A DNA stretch of 10,668 nucleotides from Euperipatoides rowelli. Its lineage: Eukaryota > Onychophora > Udeonychophora > Euonychophora > Peripatopsidae. The stretch is taken from NCBI GenBank assembly GCA_003024985.2, contig PXIH01S0035986.1, one strand, 5' to 3'. Positions 1-5,843 of the stretch are shown here, piece after piece; the first letter of the stretch is position 1, and each line of letters opens with the position of its first letter. The notes beneath the pieces are model-generated. The model did no database searches and was not told where the DNA came from. It saw only the letters and a list, made by a program, of their open reading frames with translations. A program made the translations under genes and the position numbers.

Positions 1-1
1 A

Positions 2-364
2 CAATTTCAAATTAATACAAAGCTACTGTGTATTATATATTGTAAAACTACCGTATTTTATAAAATTAATAATTATCCAAGAAAATCAAGTTTACAATAC
101 AAATTTAAACTCACCAACAACAACAACAACAAAAAAAAAAAAACGAAAAAAAAAACAAAAAAAAAAAGTTCCAAGACGTTAACTGCTTCTGGAAGTGGTC
201 AACATAATATGGTTAACTTACCCTATAGGTGCAATAAGGTTTTTGGTAGCACATCTGAATCTATATTGTGTGAAATAGAAACTTCTATTAGAAGAGAACT
301 ATTGAATGATTTTCAACGTAGAACTAGCAATTGGCTTAAATTTTTTCTCCAACTATTCAATTGA
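2..364 (+). CDS. Candidate 3' end of a protein-coding gene, open at the left edge
   Basis: This frame has no stop from base 2 to a TGA at 362-364, giving 120 codons with no obvious start, so any gene would enter from the left. The product is not recognised. Residues 39-43 are five Asn from a CAA/AAC run, and residues 44-55 are Lys broken by two Thr, which reflects an A-rich tract. From about residue 56 the composition looks more like an ordinary protein, with mixed polar residues, three Cys-free helical-looking stretches and an Arg-rich, aromatic C-terminus ending in Phe-Asn. A Met at bases 209-211 could start a 52-residue product. A Pumilio-type motif and AATAAA signals lie 115-160 bases after the stop, as expected for a 3' UTR. 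Against coding: residues 1-37 look like translated AT-rich DNA, and the homopolymer lowers the chance of a stop. It could be a pseudogene or chance. Confidence 0.3.
   Translation, partial: QFQINTKLLCIIYCKTTVFYKINNYPRKSSLQYKFKLTNNNNNKKKKTKKKTKKKSSKTLTASGSGQHNMVNLPYRCNKVFGSTSESILCEIETSIRRELLNDFQRRTSNWLKFFLQLFN
113..167. repeat. (CAA)n followed by an interrupted poly-A tract
   Basis: A short CAA run (about 117-130) passes into A-runs broken only by CG at 144-145 and C at 156. If the surrounding frame is translated, this gives five Asn followed by a Lys/Thr tract. It could instead be the A-rich tail of an old retroposed copy, but no matching duplication was found around it. Confidence 0.85.
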
Positions 365-479
365 GAAATGTAAATTCGTTCGTTAAATGAAATTGTTAAA
401 CTAATGTAATCTTATCTGTATTTGACCTGTGTTGAATTTATTAATTGTGTAATATGCTATATTTTTTTATACTCTTTAA

Positions 480-487
480 TGTAAATA
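480..487 (+). promoter_or_regulatory. Pumilio-type motif TGTAAATA
   Basis: TGTAAATA matches the UGUANAUA consensus bound by PUF/Pumilio proteins in mRNA 3' UTRs. It lies between the TGA at 364 and the AATAAA cluster at 502, where such a site would act if the left-edge frame is a real gene. The motif is AT-rich, so one chance occurrence in a window like this would not be surprising. Confidence 0.25.
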
Positions 488-501
488 TTTTATGTTTTAT
501 C

Positions 502-521
502 AATAAATAAAAATAAATAAA
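502..521 (+). terminator. Cluster of overlapping AATAAA polyadenylation signals
   Basis: Four AATAAA hexamers begin at 502, 506, 512 and 516, inside an AATA-type simple repeat. They lie about 140 bases after the candidate stop at 364, a plausible 3' UTR length. A simple repeat of this type produces AATAAA automatically, so the cluster supports a gene end only weakly. Confidence 0.4.
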
Positions 522-568
522 TAACTATGACTAATTGTCAGATCATTAAAGAAAANTTTACAAATGGG

Positions 569-589
569 AAAATTACAATTTGTAATTTT
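569..589. repeat. 21-bp near-perfect palindrome
   Basis: The arms AAAATTACAA (569-578) and TTGTAATTTT (580-589) are exact reverse complements around a single central T. The palindrome follows the polyadenylation cluster. An undetermined base (n) sits at 556. No further symmetry extends outside the arms. Confidence 0.7.
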
Positions 590-1157
590 ATTAGGCTATA
601 AAATATTGTCCTCATTATGAATCTGTTTTTCAGACTTAACTGCCACTAGGAAATCCATAGCTGAACTTGTGATGGGATAATCTCATGGGTCATATATTAC
701 ACGTTTATAACAGGTTTGAAACATATAGTTCGTAAGTCAGTGCATTTCGATATCCACCTTCACAAGAAAATGTCAGTTATTTTCTGTTTAATCTCATAGT
801 TTATTTGGCCAGATAAACATAATTTCATAAGCGCAATCATAGTTATTTCATTAAGTCTCATCACGTTGTCGGCTATAATTGGTTATGGTATTCATTTTGT
901 AAGTTAACCAATAATACCAAGTATGAAGTCTGACTTAGTTAAGTAATGATCCAAATAGAAATATTTTATCACAGATGCATGACGTATACCACATCATTCT
1001 GTTTCTCTTTTTTTCTTCTGGTTGTTCCATGTAATGGAAAGACCTTAACAGCAATATTCCATAATTTTGTCATCATAAGTCTGAAATTACAAAAAAAAAA
1101 AAAACAATTAGTTTTCAACTTACTTTGCCAAACTGGCACTATTTTAGTAATATAGTG
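590..1157. other. Gene-free AT-rich stretch
   Basis: No supported gene or mobile element was found here. A pyrimidine tract with AG (CTGTTTTTCAG, ending near 633) resembles a splice acceptor. It is followed by a 14-codon open stretch to a TAA, which is too short to support an exon. Short open frames over 946-1155 and on the opposite strand are low-complexity and overlap a poly-A tract, so they are not called. Confidence 0.6.
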
Positions 1158-1437
1158 GGCATGATTCCACTTTACGGTTCCCCCAGCTGTAGTACTGGAC
1201 ATAATAAAAAGGTGCAAAACCTTTTTTTTTTTTTTTTTGACAGTTTAATTTTTTTTTTTTTTTACAGTTCTAACCTTAGACTTATCCTGTACGCTAGCTC
1301 CAATTATGTGCAAAATCCAGTCTGTCCCAACCCTAGGATAATCAAGAGTTGCAATAAGTATTTTTGAATATTTTTAACTAGAGCAATGCTATGTATATGA
1401 TGGCCATCTTGTGAGAACCGTAAAGTAGAATTTAGCC
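1158..1437 (+). mobile_element. Diverged MITE-like element, same family as those at 2333 and 4524
   Basis: Inverted ends carry a 17-nt match with one difference (1164-1180 against 1415-1431, core ACTTTACGGTTC). They extend outward to GGC, making 23-nt ends with about 19 matches. The outermost 11 bases, GGCATGATTCC and GGCTAAATTCT (reverse complement), resemble the GGTCAGATTCC ends of the two better copies. Inside, TTTACAGTTCTAACCTTA and CCTAGGATAATC match the conserved core of those copies in the same order. The last ~35 bases also align with the 3' end of the copy at 4524, with small gaps. Two T-runs (1222-1238 and 1249-1263) interrupt it. The flanking 8-mers agree at only about half their positions, so the duplication is decayed or the boundary is off by a few bases. 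This is an old, non-autonomous copy with no coding capacity. Confidence 0.5.
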
Positions 1438-1487
1438 TCATTTTGTTAAAAAAAAAAAATAGTTATATAAAAATGAAATTAGTGTTT

Positions 1488-1500
1488 AGGTCAGAGGTCA
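1488..1500 (+). promoter_or_regulatory. Perfect DR1 nuclear-receptor half-site pair
   Basis: AGGTCA, one spacer base and AGGTCA form an exact direct repeat of the consensus nuclear-receptor half-site with spacing 1. RXR, HNF4 and COUP-TF type receptors recognise this arrangement. No promoter or gene start is visible nearby, so function is unproven. Confidence 0.35.
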
Positions 1501-1652
1501 TATAAATGATTTTTTTTTAATGAATTATTTTGATCTTTTAAATACATATTGATTTTAATTCTTAATTATACATTTATAATAAAATCCAGGAATAATACAT
1601 GGTGAAAAAAAAAACTGCAGTACAAAATTTACATTTATGCATAAATAATTAT
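1501..1652. other. Gene-free AT-rich stretch
   Basis: This is AT-rich DNA with a T-run and A-runs and no supported feature. The ATG at 1599 opens a frame that runs into the candidate exon at 1667, but the part before the acceptor is low-complexity and is not called as coding. Confidence 0.5.
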
Positions 1653-1666
1653 CTGCTCTCCTTCAG

Positions 1667-1799
1667 TACACACACCAGAACCATTACTGTCTCTTATCGA
1701 ACACCGAGTGGCACACAGATACAACTTGGCTATGCCCGAGTGATATCAGGTCATATGAATTATGAGGTTTTGTTTGATAGTTTTTGCAAATGTTATTAG
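1667..1799 (+). CDS. Candidate 3' terminal exon, frame undecided
   Basis: A strong acceptor-like tract, CTGCTCTCCTTCAG, ends at 1666. It opens a stretch visibly richer in G and C than its surroundings, and AATAAA follows at 1805-1810. All three forward frames stay open after the acceptor. They stop at 1741-1743, 1763-1765 and 1797-1799, giving about 24, 32 and 43 codons. The shortest reads as a plausible helical C-terminus (PEPLLSLIEHRVAHRYN and so on), while the longest ends in FCKCY. No family was recognised in any of them, and frame cannot be chosen without a neighbouring exon or homologue. The minus strand is also open here, so composition alone may explain the lack of stops. Exon status rests on the acceptor plus the polyadenylation signal. 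Confidence 0.25.
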
Positions 1800-1804
1800 C
1801 AGTA

Positions 1805-1810
1805 AATAAA
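1805..1810 (+). terminator. AATAAA polyadenylation signal
   Basis: The hexamer lies 6 to 62 bases after the three possible stops of the candidate exon at 1667. Its position fits a very short 3' UTR. AATAAA is common in DNA this AT-rich, so it is supporting evidence only. Confidence 0.3.
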
Positions 1811-2324
1811 CGGCTCTATGAATGAAGTAACAAGACATTCATAAAAAAAATTCATTTTAACAAAAAAAAATACAGGATAGCCTATGGTTGTGTATAAATA
1901 AAGATGGTATTTATTTGTTTATTTTAATTGGCTTTGTACAATTAACAAAAACAAGATTTGAAGAGAAAAAAACATTTTTATCGAGTTCAGAGTTAATACG
2001 ATGATTGACAATTTGATTTTTTTTTTTTTTTTGAATGAACAAAAACTACAAATTAAACTGTCAATCAACACCTGAGGCATGCTAAACTTGTTCTCTCTTT
2101 CCTCTTCAACTTTTATATTACAAAATAACAAAACAAATGGAATGGAGTTTATTAACTTAATAAAGTATATTGTAGATACAGAATGAATGAGCAACAAAAT
2201 AATGATTATTATTTTTAATTTTGAGTTTAAATGTTATGCACAATATAAAATGCTATTAATAGATCAAACCATATTGTAATAATATTATAAATTAGACATA
2301 TTTTTATTTTCAGCTCAGAGTAGT
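1811..2324. other. Gene-free AT-rich stretch
   Basis: This stretch holds A-runs, a T-run at about 2018-2032 and no supported gene. A 92-codon minus-strand frame (1919-2197) is dominated by Leu, Ile, Phe, Lys and Ser, as expected from AT-rich noncoding DNA, and includes a poly-Lys stretch from the T-run. It is not called. A pyrimidine-AG acceptor-like site ends at 2313, just before the MITE. Confidence 0.55.
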
Positions 2325-2332
2325 GCCATTCC
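2325..2332. repeat. Target-site duplication, left copy (GCCATTCC)
   Basis: GCCATTCC occurs immediately outside the left end of the MITE and again, identically, at 2674-2681 outside its right end. An exact 8-bp duplication at both boundaries fixes the ends of the insertion. Confidence 0.9.
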
Positions 2333-2410
2333 GGTCATATTCCGATATCTGCCCACCAATGAATCTGGAGGAGTGACATCTCTTGTTTGTCAAAGATTTG
2401 GCTAAATAAA

Positions 2411-2434
2411 GTAAAAGTAAAAGTAAAAGTAAAA
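2411..2434. repeat. (GTAAAA)4 microsatellite inside MITE copy 1
   Basis: Four tandem GTAAAA units lie inside the element just before its internal ATG. The corresponding part is absent from the shorter copy at 4524-4732. The repeat may mark where that copy lost sequence or where this one expanded. Confidence 0.85.
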
Positions 2435-2435
2435 T

Positions 2436-2558
2436 ATGGCTGACGGTAATAAGTTGAAATTATCTAGTTCGGCGCTAAACAAAGGTTCTATTTCTCCTCT
2501 AGATTATCCTAGGTTTCAGCGTTATGGTAAGGTTAGGACTGTAAAGAAAATATACTAA
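2436..2558 (+). CDS. Exon-like 40-codon reading frame inside MITE copy 1
   Basis: An ATG in a favourable context (an A three bases upstream, G at +4) starts a 40-codon frame that stops with TAA at 2556-2558. It begins MADGNKLKLSSSALNKGSIS and is less AT-skewed than its surroundings. After codon 30 it meets ATG|GTAAGG at 2524-2532, a good splice-donor match, so it could read as a first coding exon of about 91 nt. No protein family was recognised. The equivalent stretch in the copy at 4524 lacks the ATG and differs by a 13-base length change, so the frame is not conserved between copies. That argues against a selected protein. It could be a captured gene fragment in the ancestor, or chance. Confidence 0.2.
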   Translation: MADGNKLKLSSSALNKGSISPLDYPRFQRYGKVRTVKKIY

Positions 2559-2673
2559 AATTGGGAGAAAAAAATACTAATTCTACACACTACTACGTTT
2601 TTACATTTTAATTGTCGCACGACTCCAAACATTAATTTATGTAGGTAGGCAGATAACGGAATCTAATCTAACC

Positions 2674-2681
2674 GCCATTCC
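2674..2681. repeat. Target-site duplication, right copy (GCCATTCC)
   Basis: This is an exact copy of the left duplication at 2325-2332, directly after the right inverted repeat of MITE copy 1. Confidence 0.9.
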
Positions 2682-2844
2682 TTTAGCCTAAATTGATTTA
2701 TTTTTACACATAAATATTATTAGTGAAAGTATAACATTCTTTAAAAATAATATAAGGAAATCAGGTGTTAGTTTATTTATTTAGCTATTAAAAAACAAAA
2801 CAAAAATGTAGGCTATGCATCTTTTACCAAACTATTATAATATT

Positions 2845-2861
2845 GTAGATTGTAGAATGTT
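2845..2861. repeat. SINE target-site duplication, left copy (17 bp)
   Basis: GTAGATTGTAGAATGTT matches GTAGATTATAGAATGTT at 3080-3096 at 16 of 17 positions. The two copies bracket the SINE, and the length is typical of target-primed LINE-type insertion. Confidence 0.85.
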
Positions 2862-3079
2862 TTTTTTTTTTTTTAAATTTGCTTCACCTCTCAAGATGAA
2901 GTTTCTTTATTATTTACATTATATACAGGGAACAACATTAAATGTTTAGATTTACATGTCTTAATTAGAATTTCTTGAAATAACGTGTGGGAAATGAAGG
3001 TTTCCCCCCGGGATTCGCCCTGGCAGCAAGCTTAGCTTTGCAGTGAGCGGAATTCCTTATCCACTCGACTACCCAGCAG
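2861..3079 (-). mobile_element. tRNA-derived SINE, minus strand
   Basis: Read on the minus strand, the element starts at 3079 with a tRNA-like head. TAGTCGAGTGG matches the RNA polymerase III A box. AGGGCGAATCC, starting 50 bases later, matches the B box at 8 of 11 positions. An unrelated body of about 140 bp follows. Near the 3' end a CTTCA/TGAAG hairpin (about 2882-2901) precedes a poly-A tail, which appears as a T-run at 2861-2874 on the plus strand. The 17-bp duplication confirms a retroposed insertion. The head most resembles Ser- or Leu-type tRNAs, but that is an impression. It has no coding capacity and would have depended on a LINE partner. The family name is unknown. Confidence 0.8.
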
Positions 3080-3096
3080 GTAGATTATAGAATGTT
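3080..3096. repeat. SINE target-site duplication, right copy (17 bp)
   Basis: This is the partner of 2845-2861, with one difference. It lies at the tRNA-head end of the minus-strand element. Confidence 0.85.
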
Positions 3097-3480
3097 GACA
3101 CTAACTATAGTATCATATTATTAATTGATAAAATTTCATAAAATATCAATATAAATTTTGTGTTGTAGCTATTTCACAGTTTTTATTGTATTTCACAAGG
3201 AGTTTGTTTCTTTGAAGGTAGGGGGAGGTGATGGTGGATATTATTTGCCAAAATATTTAGCGTTTAAAAAAAAAAAAAAAATTGTATAACTGCTAAAAAA
3301 TTTCAGCAATCAGTATCCATTATTCATCAAAGCACGTACAATGTGCATGTAACAAAACATAGTTAAATTAAAAAATATATAGTGTACAGTACCCACATCC
3401 CATTGGGTGCCCCTGTGTGTTTAAGACGAAACTTTCAGTCATAACCAGATATTCATTTACTTAAAGGTCACATGAAATAG

Positions 3481-3580
3481 ATTTTTTTTTTGAGTGCTTA
3501 TATTTTAAAGAAAATTACTAAAAAAAAATTCCACTTGATTAAAAAAAAAATCACCCCCTCCCCCCCCTCCAAAAAAAAAA
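3481..3580. repeat. Low-complexity T-, A- and C-run block
   Basis: Runs of T, A, then a C-rich stretch with a seven-C run, then A again follow one another within 100 bases. This looks like slippage-prone low-complexity DNA. No element ends or flanking duplications were seen. Confidence 0.75.
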
Positions 3581-3636
3581 TGAAATTTATTAAATATTTC
3601 TACATACAAAAGATCCATTGTGTCCGAGAGTATTTT

Positions 3637-3649
3637 GTGATGTCATCAC
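3637..3649. repeat. GTGATGTCATCAC palindrome
   Basis: The arms GTGATG and CATCAC are exact reverse complements around one T. The core TGATGTCATCA resembles the dyads bound by some bZIP dimers, but no promoter is visible next to it. It may be chance. Confidence 0.35.
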
Positions 3650-3829
3650 TAGAAAACAGTAACAAGCAATATGAGTAGCCTAATCTTATATAGCATAGAA
3701 ACAACCCACGTAAGCATGTATGGGTAAAGTTCAATCCTTTCCGTTTATTTTTTTAATAACTAGACCACATAATTTAACTCATTATGGATGATGAAGATAT
3801 TTTAAGTATAAAATTCCAAGATAATATTT

Positions 3830-3869
3830 CCTTACCATTTTGACCCCTTTGCAGGGGAAGATAGTAAGG
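3830..3869 (+). repeat. Two-part hairpin CCTTAC...CCCC...GGGG...GTAAGG
   Basis: An outer stem (CCTTAC at 3830-3835, GTAAGG at 3864-3869) encloses an inner CCCC/GGGG stem around TTTGCA. A second small stem, CATCA/TGATG, follows directly (about 3871-3885). It could be a folded RNA or the remnant of an inverted-repeat element. It is too short to classify. Confidence 0.4.
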
Positions 3870-4515
3870 ACATCACCTTTTGATGGGACCGTAATAATAT
3901 GAATGAATACCAAAGAGATGGCCCCACAGACTGGTTGATTTAATTTTATATAATCTTATTGATAAATTAATGCAATTTATTTAAATAAAGAATGTCAGTT
4001 TGAAGCTTTAAATTATTGATGCACTAAAAGTAAAAATTATTTGTATACGTTAAGAAATAAATCGCCGATTATTCTCACAACGTTATTGTTTGTCATGGTT
4101 ATCTGAACAATTTATTTACAGTTATAGAAAGCTAGAAAAACAATGAAATGCAATTATTAATGATATTATCTTACTGTACAGATGTCCATTATCATAAGCT
4201 ATTCATCTTTCCAGCTCTTTCTAAATTTTTATTTAGCCTACTGATATTATAATTAGGTTTATTAATAAACAAAATTGAAGTATATTATACAGTGTGAAAT
4301 CAATTGAAGACTCTAAACCCGTTTTAACAAGAACACACACTTTTTAGTAATACAATAATAGGATAATTATGTTAGCATGTGTTTGTCAGAAAAATACTAT
4401 TTTACATAGCAATAAAAACAAATTTAAAAAAAAAACGTGATAGGTCACTTAACATACGATCATTTTTTAATATACTGTAAACTGAATTCTAATTAATTTC
4501 TACCATAATAATACA

Positions 4516-4523
4516 GTTTTGTA
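4516..4523. repeat. Target-site duplication, left copy (GTTTTGTA)
   Basis: GTTTTGTA directly precedes the MITE, and GTTTGGTA (4733-4740) directly follows it, matching at 7 of 8 positions. The length equals that of the perfect duplication around the copy at 2333, which supports both. Confidence 0.75.
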
Positions 4524-4732
4524 GGTCAGATTCCGTAATGTGCGCGACAACTAAAATGCAGTAGCTGTGGAATTACTACTTTTTCTCACCGATTTTAATA
4601 TATTTTCTTTACAGTCCTAACCTTACCATAATCCTGAATCCTAGTGTAATCTTAAGATGAAATAATCTTTTGCTGAGCAATTTCAACTTATTAACGTCAG
4701 CCTTATTTGTGGGCAGATAACAGAATCTGACC
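4524..4732 (+). mobile_element. MITE copy 2 (209 bp), inverted relative to copy 1
   Basis: The left end GGTCAGATTCCGTAATGTGC and the reverse complement of the right end, GGTCAGATTCTGTTATCTGC, match at about 18 of 22 positions. The internal sequence aligns with the reverse complement of the element at 2333-2673, with an identical 33-base block at 4599-4631 that includes TTTCTTTACAGTCCTAACC. This copy lacks two stretches present in the longer one: about 27 bases after the left end and about 90 before the right end, including the GTAAAA repeat. The 8-bp flanking duplication has one mismatch. It is non-autonomous and has no coding frame. Its opposite orientation, about 1.85 kb from copy 1, makes the two a potential foldback pair if transcribed together. 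Confidence 0.8.
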
Positions 4733-4740
4733 GTTTGGTA
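4733..4740. repeat. Target-site duplication, right copy (GTTTGGTA)
   Basis: This is the partner of 4516-4523, differing at one base, immediately after the right inverted repeat of MITE copy 2. Confidence 0.75.
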
Positions 4741-5136
4741 AATCGATAATCAAACAAAGAGTATTAATAAAACTGAAATTTTGCAGTTGATATAATCTGT
4801 AAATTGTCATAATTTGCCTTTTATTATACAGAACGCACTTTTACCCTAAAGACTGTTGTAGGTTCACTATAATAGACGAGAGCCAACATTTCTATAGATG
4901 TAAAATCTAAAATGCAAATTGTTTATTGGAGATACAGAGAATTAAACAAATTATTTAGACATGTAAAAAAAAGAATTAGGCCGAAATTATTACTTATAAA
5001 AATACCCATCTCGCTATTATTGTAAATAATTATTTCACCATATCTCGGTGATTTACTCTTGATTAAATCATTGATGGCTTACAATCAACTCCACCTACAG
5101 GACACTTTCAGCATTACCTATAAAGGGCGAAGAGCT
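4741..5136. other. Gene-free AT-rich stretch
   Basis: No gene, repeat or element could be supported here. The sequence is AT-rich with scattered short A-runs and no frame of useful length. Confidence 0.6.
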
Positions 5137-5146
5137 TAAAGGATTA
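5137..5146. repeat. SINE 2 target-site duplication, left copy (TAAAGGATTA)
   Basis: TAAAGGATTA recurs exactly at 5421-5430. The two copies bracket a tRNA-headed element whose AAT-type tail abuts this copy. Confidence 0.65.
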
Positions 5147-5420
5147 TTATTATTATTTTTTATTTAAAAAAAAAAAAAAATATTTACAATTGGATAACAC
5201 TCTTTGCGCTTAAAATAAGTTCAGTAACATCATAATTCAAATTATACAATTCTAAAATCGTTGTATATAATTTCTATGCCCATAAAACACGACATATTTG
5301 TGCAAATTCCGGGGGGGGGGGGGAGGAGATGGAAACCTTCCTCAGATTTGAACCGGTAATCTTGGGGTTATCGCTCATGCCCAGTTGGTAGACTTCATGA
5401 CAGGACCAGCTCAGCAGGGC
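5147..5420 (-). mobile_element. Second tRNA-like SINE, minus strand
   Basis: On the minus strand the element begins near 5420 with GCCCTGCTGAGCTGG. It then shows GGTTCAAATCT near 5351, a near-perfect polymerase III B box (GGTTCRANTC). The A box is less clear: TACCAACTGGG lies about 36 bases upstream of the B box. The body includes a C-run (the 13-G run at 5311-5323 on the plus strand). Its tail is A-rich and ends in AAT repeats, seen as ATT repeats at about 5143-5157. A 10-bp exact duplication flanks it. The GGAAGGTTTCCATCTCC stretch after the B box loosely resembles the equivalent part of the SINE at 2861, but the rest differs, so this is probably a different family. The A15 run at about 5166-5180 lies inside the body. 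Confidence 0.6.
5311..5323 (+). repeat. 13-base G homopolymer
   Basis: An uninterrupted run of 13 G, extended by AGGAG, sits inside the second SINE in otherwise AT-rich DNA. The length may be unreliable from sequencing slippage. Four G-tracts in one run could also support G-quadruplex folding. Confidence 0.85.
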
Positions 5421-5430
5421 TAAAGGATTA
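5421..5430. repeat. SINE 2 target-site duplication, right copy (TAAAGGATTA)
   Basis: This is an exact match to 5137-5146, lying at the tRNA-head end of the minus-strand SINE. Similar ACTAAAAGGATTAA occurs near 5624, so the motif is not unique in the area. Confidence 0.65.
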
Positions 5431-5811
5431 ATTTATAAATTTGATTTTTAAATAACTCTTTTAATTTTTGAATTTTTTTTTTTTTACAAGTGGAATTGCA
5501 TTTTAATTAATTTTCTTTGAAATGAAATCATAAAAAAATCCATTTAAATAGAGATCACTAATTATTGAAATAAATTCCCTCTTGTAGATTAAGTAATAGT
5601 ACTATTTTCAAGAGGTAGGGGGACTAAAAGGATTAACTTAGTAATTTTATTTTTAAAATCTTTTTTTTTTTAATATAACTAAAAGGAATTTTTTTTTTTT
5701 TAAATAATTGAAAAAAATGTAAATCCATTTTGTGTGAGCCTGGAGTATTCAATTACAAAAGGATGATTCGTTATACTATTTGATTAATATTTATAATTAT
5801 TTGTAAAAAAC
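5431..5811. other. Gene-free AT-rich flank of the satellite array
   Basis: This flank holds several T-runs (about 5469-5486, 5661-5671 and 5690-5701) and no gene. A decayed array unit could extend into its last bases, but similarity is too weak to mark. Confidence 0.55.
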
Positions 5812-5843
5812 GATGAAAAATGTTTGAAATAAGCACATAACCC

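Larger units (their letters stand above)
2333..2673 (-). mobile_element. MITE copy 1 (341 bp) with terminal inverted repeats and 8-bp duplication
   Basis: The ends are inverted repeats of about 25 bp: GGTCATATTCCGATATCTGC on the left against GGTTAGATT, then AGATTCCGTTATCTGCC, on the reverse complement of the right. The right end has a 5-base AGATT duplication. Perfect GCCATTCC duplications flank the element. An 8-bp duplication is typical of hAT, P, Merlin and a few other DNA-transposon superfamilies, and the ends alone do not say which. There is no transposase, so it is non-autonomous. On the minus strand its core is the same as the copy at 4524, including a 33-base identical block (2522-2554). 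Near its left end it has about 90 extra bases that the other copy lacks, ending in an AAAAGT repeat (about 2411-2434). The strand is set relative to the copy at 4524. Confidence 0.85.
3097..4515. other. Long gene-free AT-rich stretch
   Basis: No supported gene or mobile element was found. The stretch contains a poly-A run (about 3266-3281), an A/C-rich low-complexity block (3481-3580), a 13-nt palindrome and a two-part hairpin, both listed separately. A 62-codon frame at 3490-3678 is mostly Lys, Ile and Phe from A-runs and is rejected. A short inverted repeat, ACCCA/TGGGT, lies near 3391-3408. Confidence 0.6.

Noticed and set aside
623-677. Acceptor-like CTGTTTTTCAG followed by 14 open codons (LTATRKSIAELVMG)
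   Set aside because: Too short, with no donor or polyadenylation signal at a sensible distance and no recognised similarity.
969-1217. 82-codon minus-strand frame and the overlapping plus-strand frames at 946-1155 and 1125-1367
   Set aside because: The frames overlap each other on both strands, cross homopolymer runs and the old MITE, and show poly-Lys or poly-Phe. None resembles a protein.
1688-1698. CTGTCTCTTAT, matching the first 11 bases of the Tn5 mosaic-end adapter used in sequencing libraries
   Set aside because: The match ends after 11 bases, and the sequence continues into GC-richer native-looking DNA on both sides. It is treated as coincidence, not adapter contamination.
1919-2197. 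92-codon minus-strand frame
   Set aside because: The composition is Leu/Ile/Phe/Lys/Ser with a Lys run from a T-tract. There is no recognisable domain, no splice sites and no supporting signals, so it fits chance in AT-rich DNA.
2311-2404. Acceptor-like TTTTTATTTTCAG followed by a ~30-codon open frame ending at TAA with AATAAA overlapping
   Set aside because: The frame runs across the target duplication and inverted end of the MITE. Exonisation is possible, but nothing beyond a short open stretch supports it.
3490-3678. 62-codon plus-strand frame
   Set aside because: Its content is dominated by Lys from A-runs in a low-complexity block.
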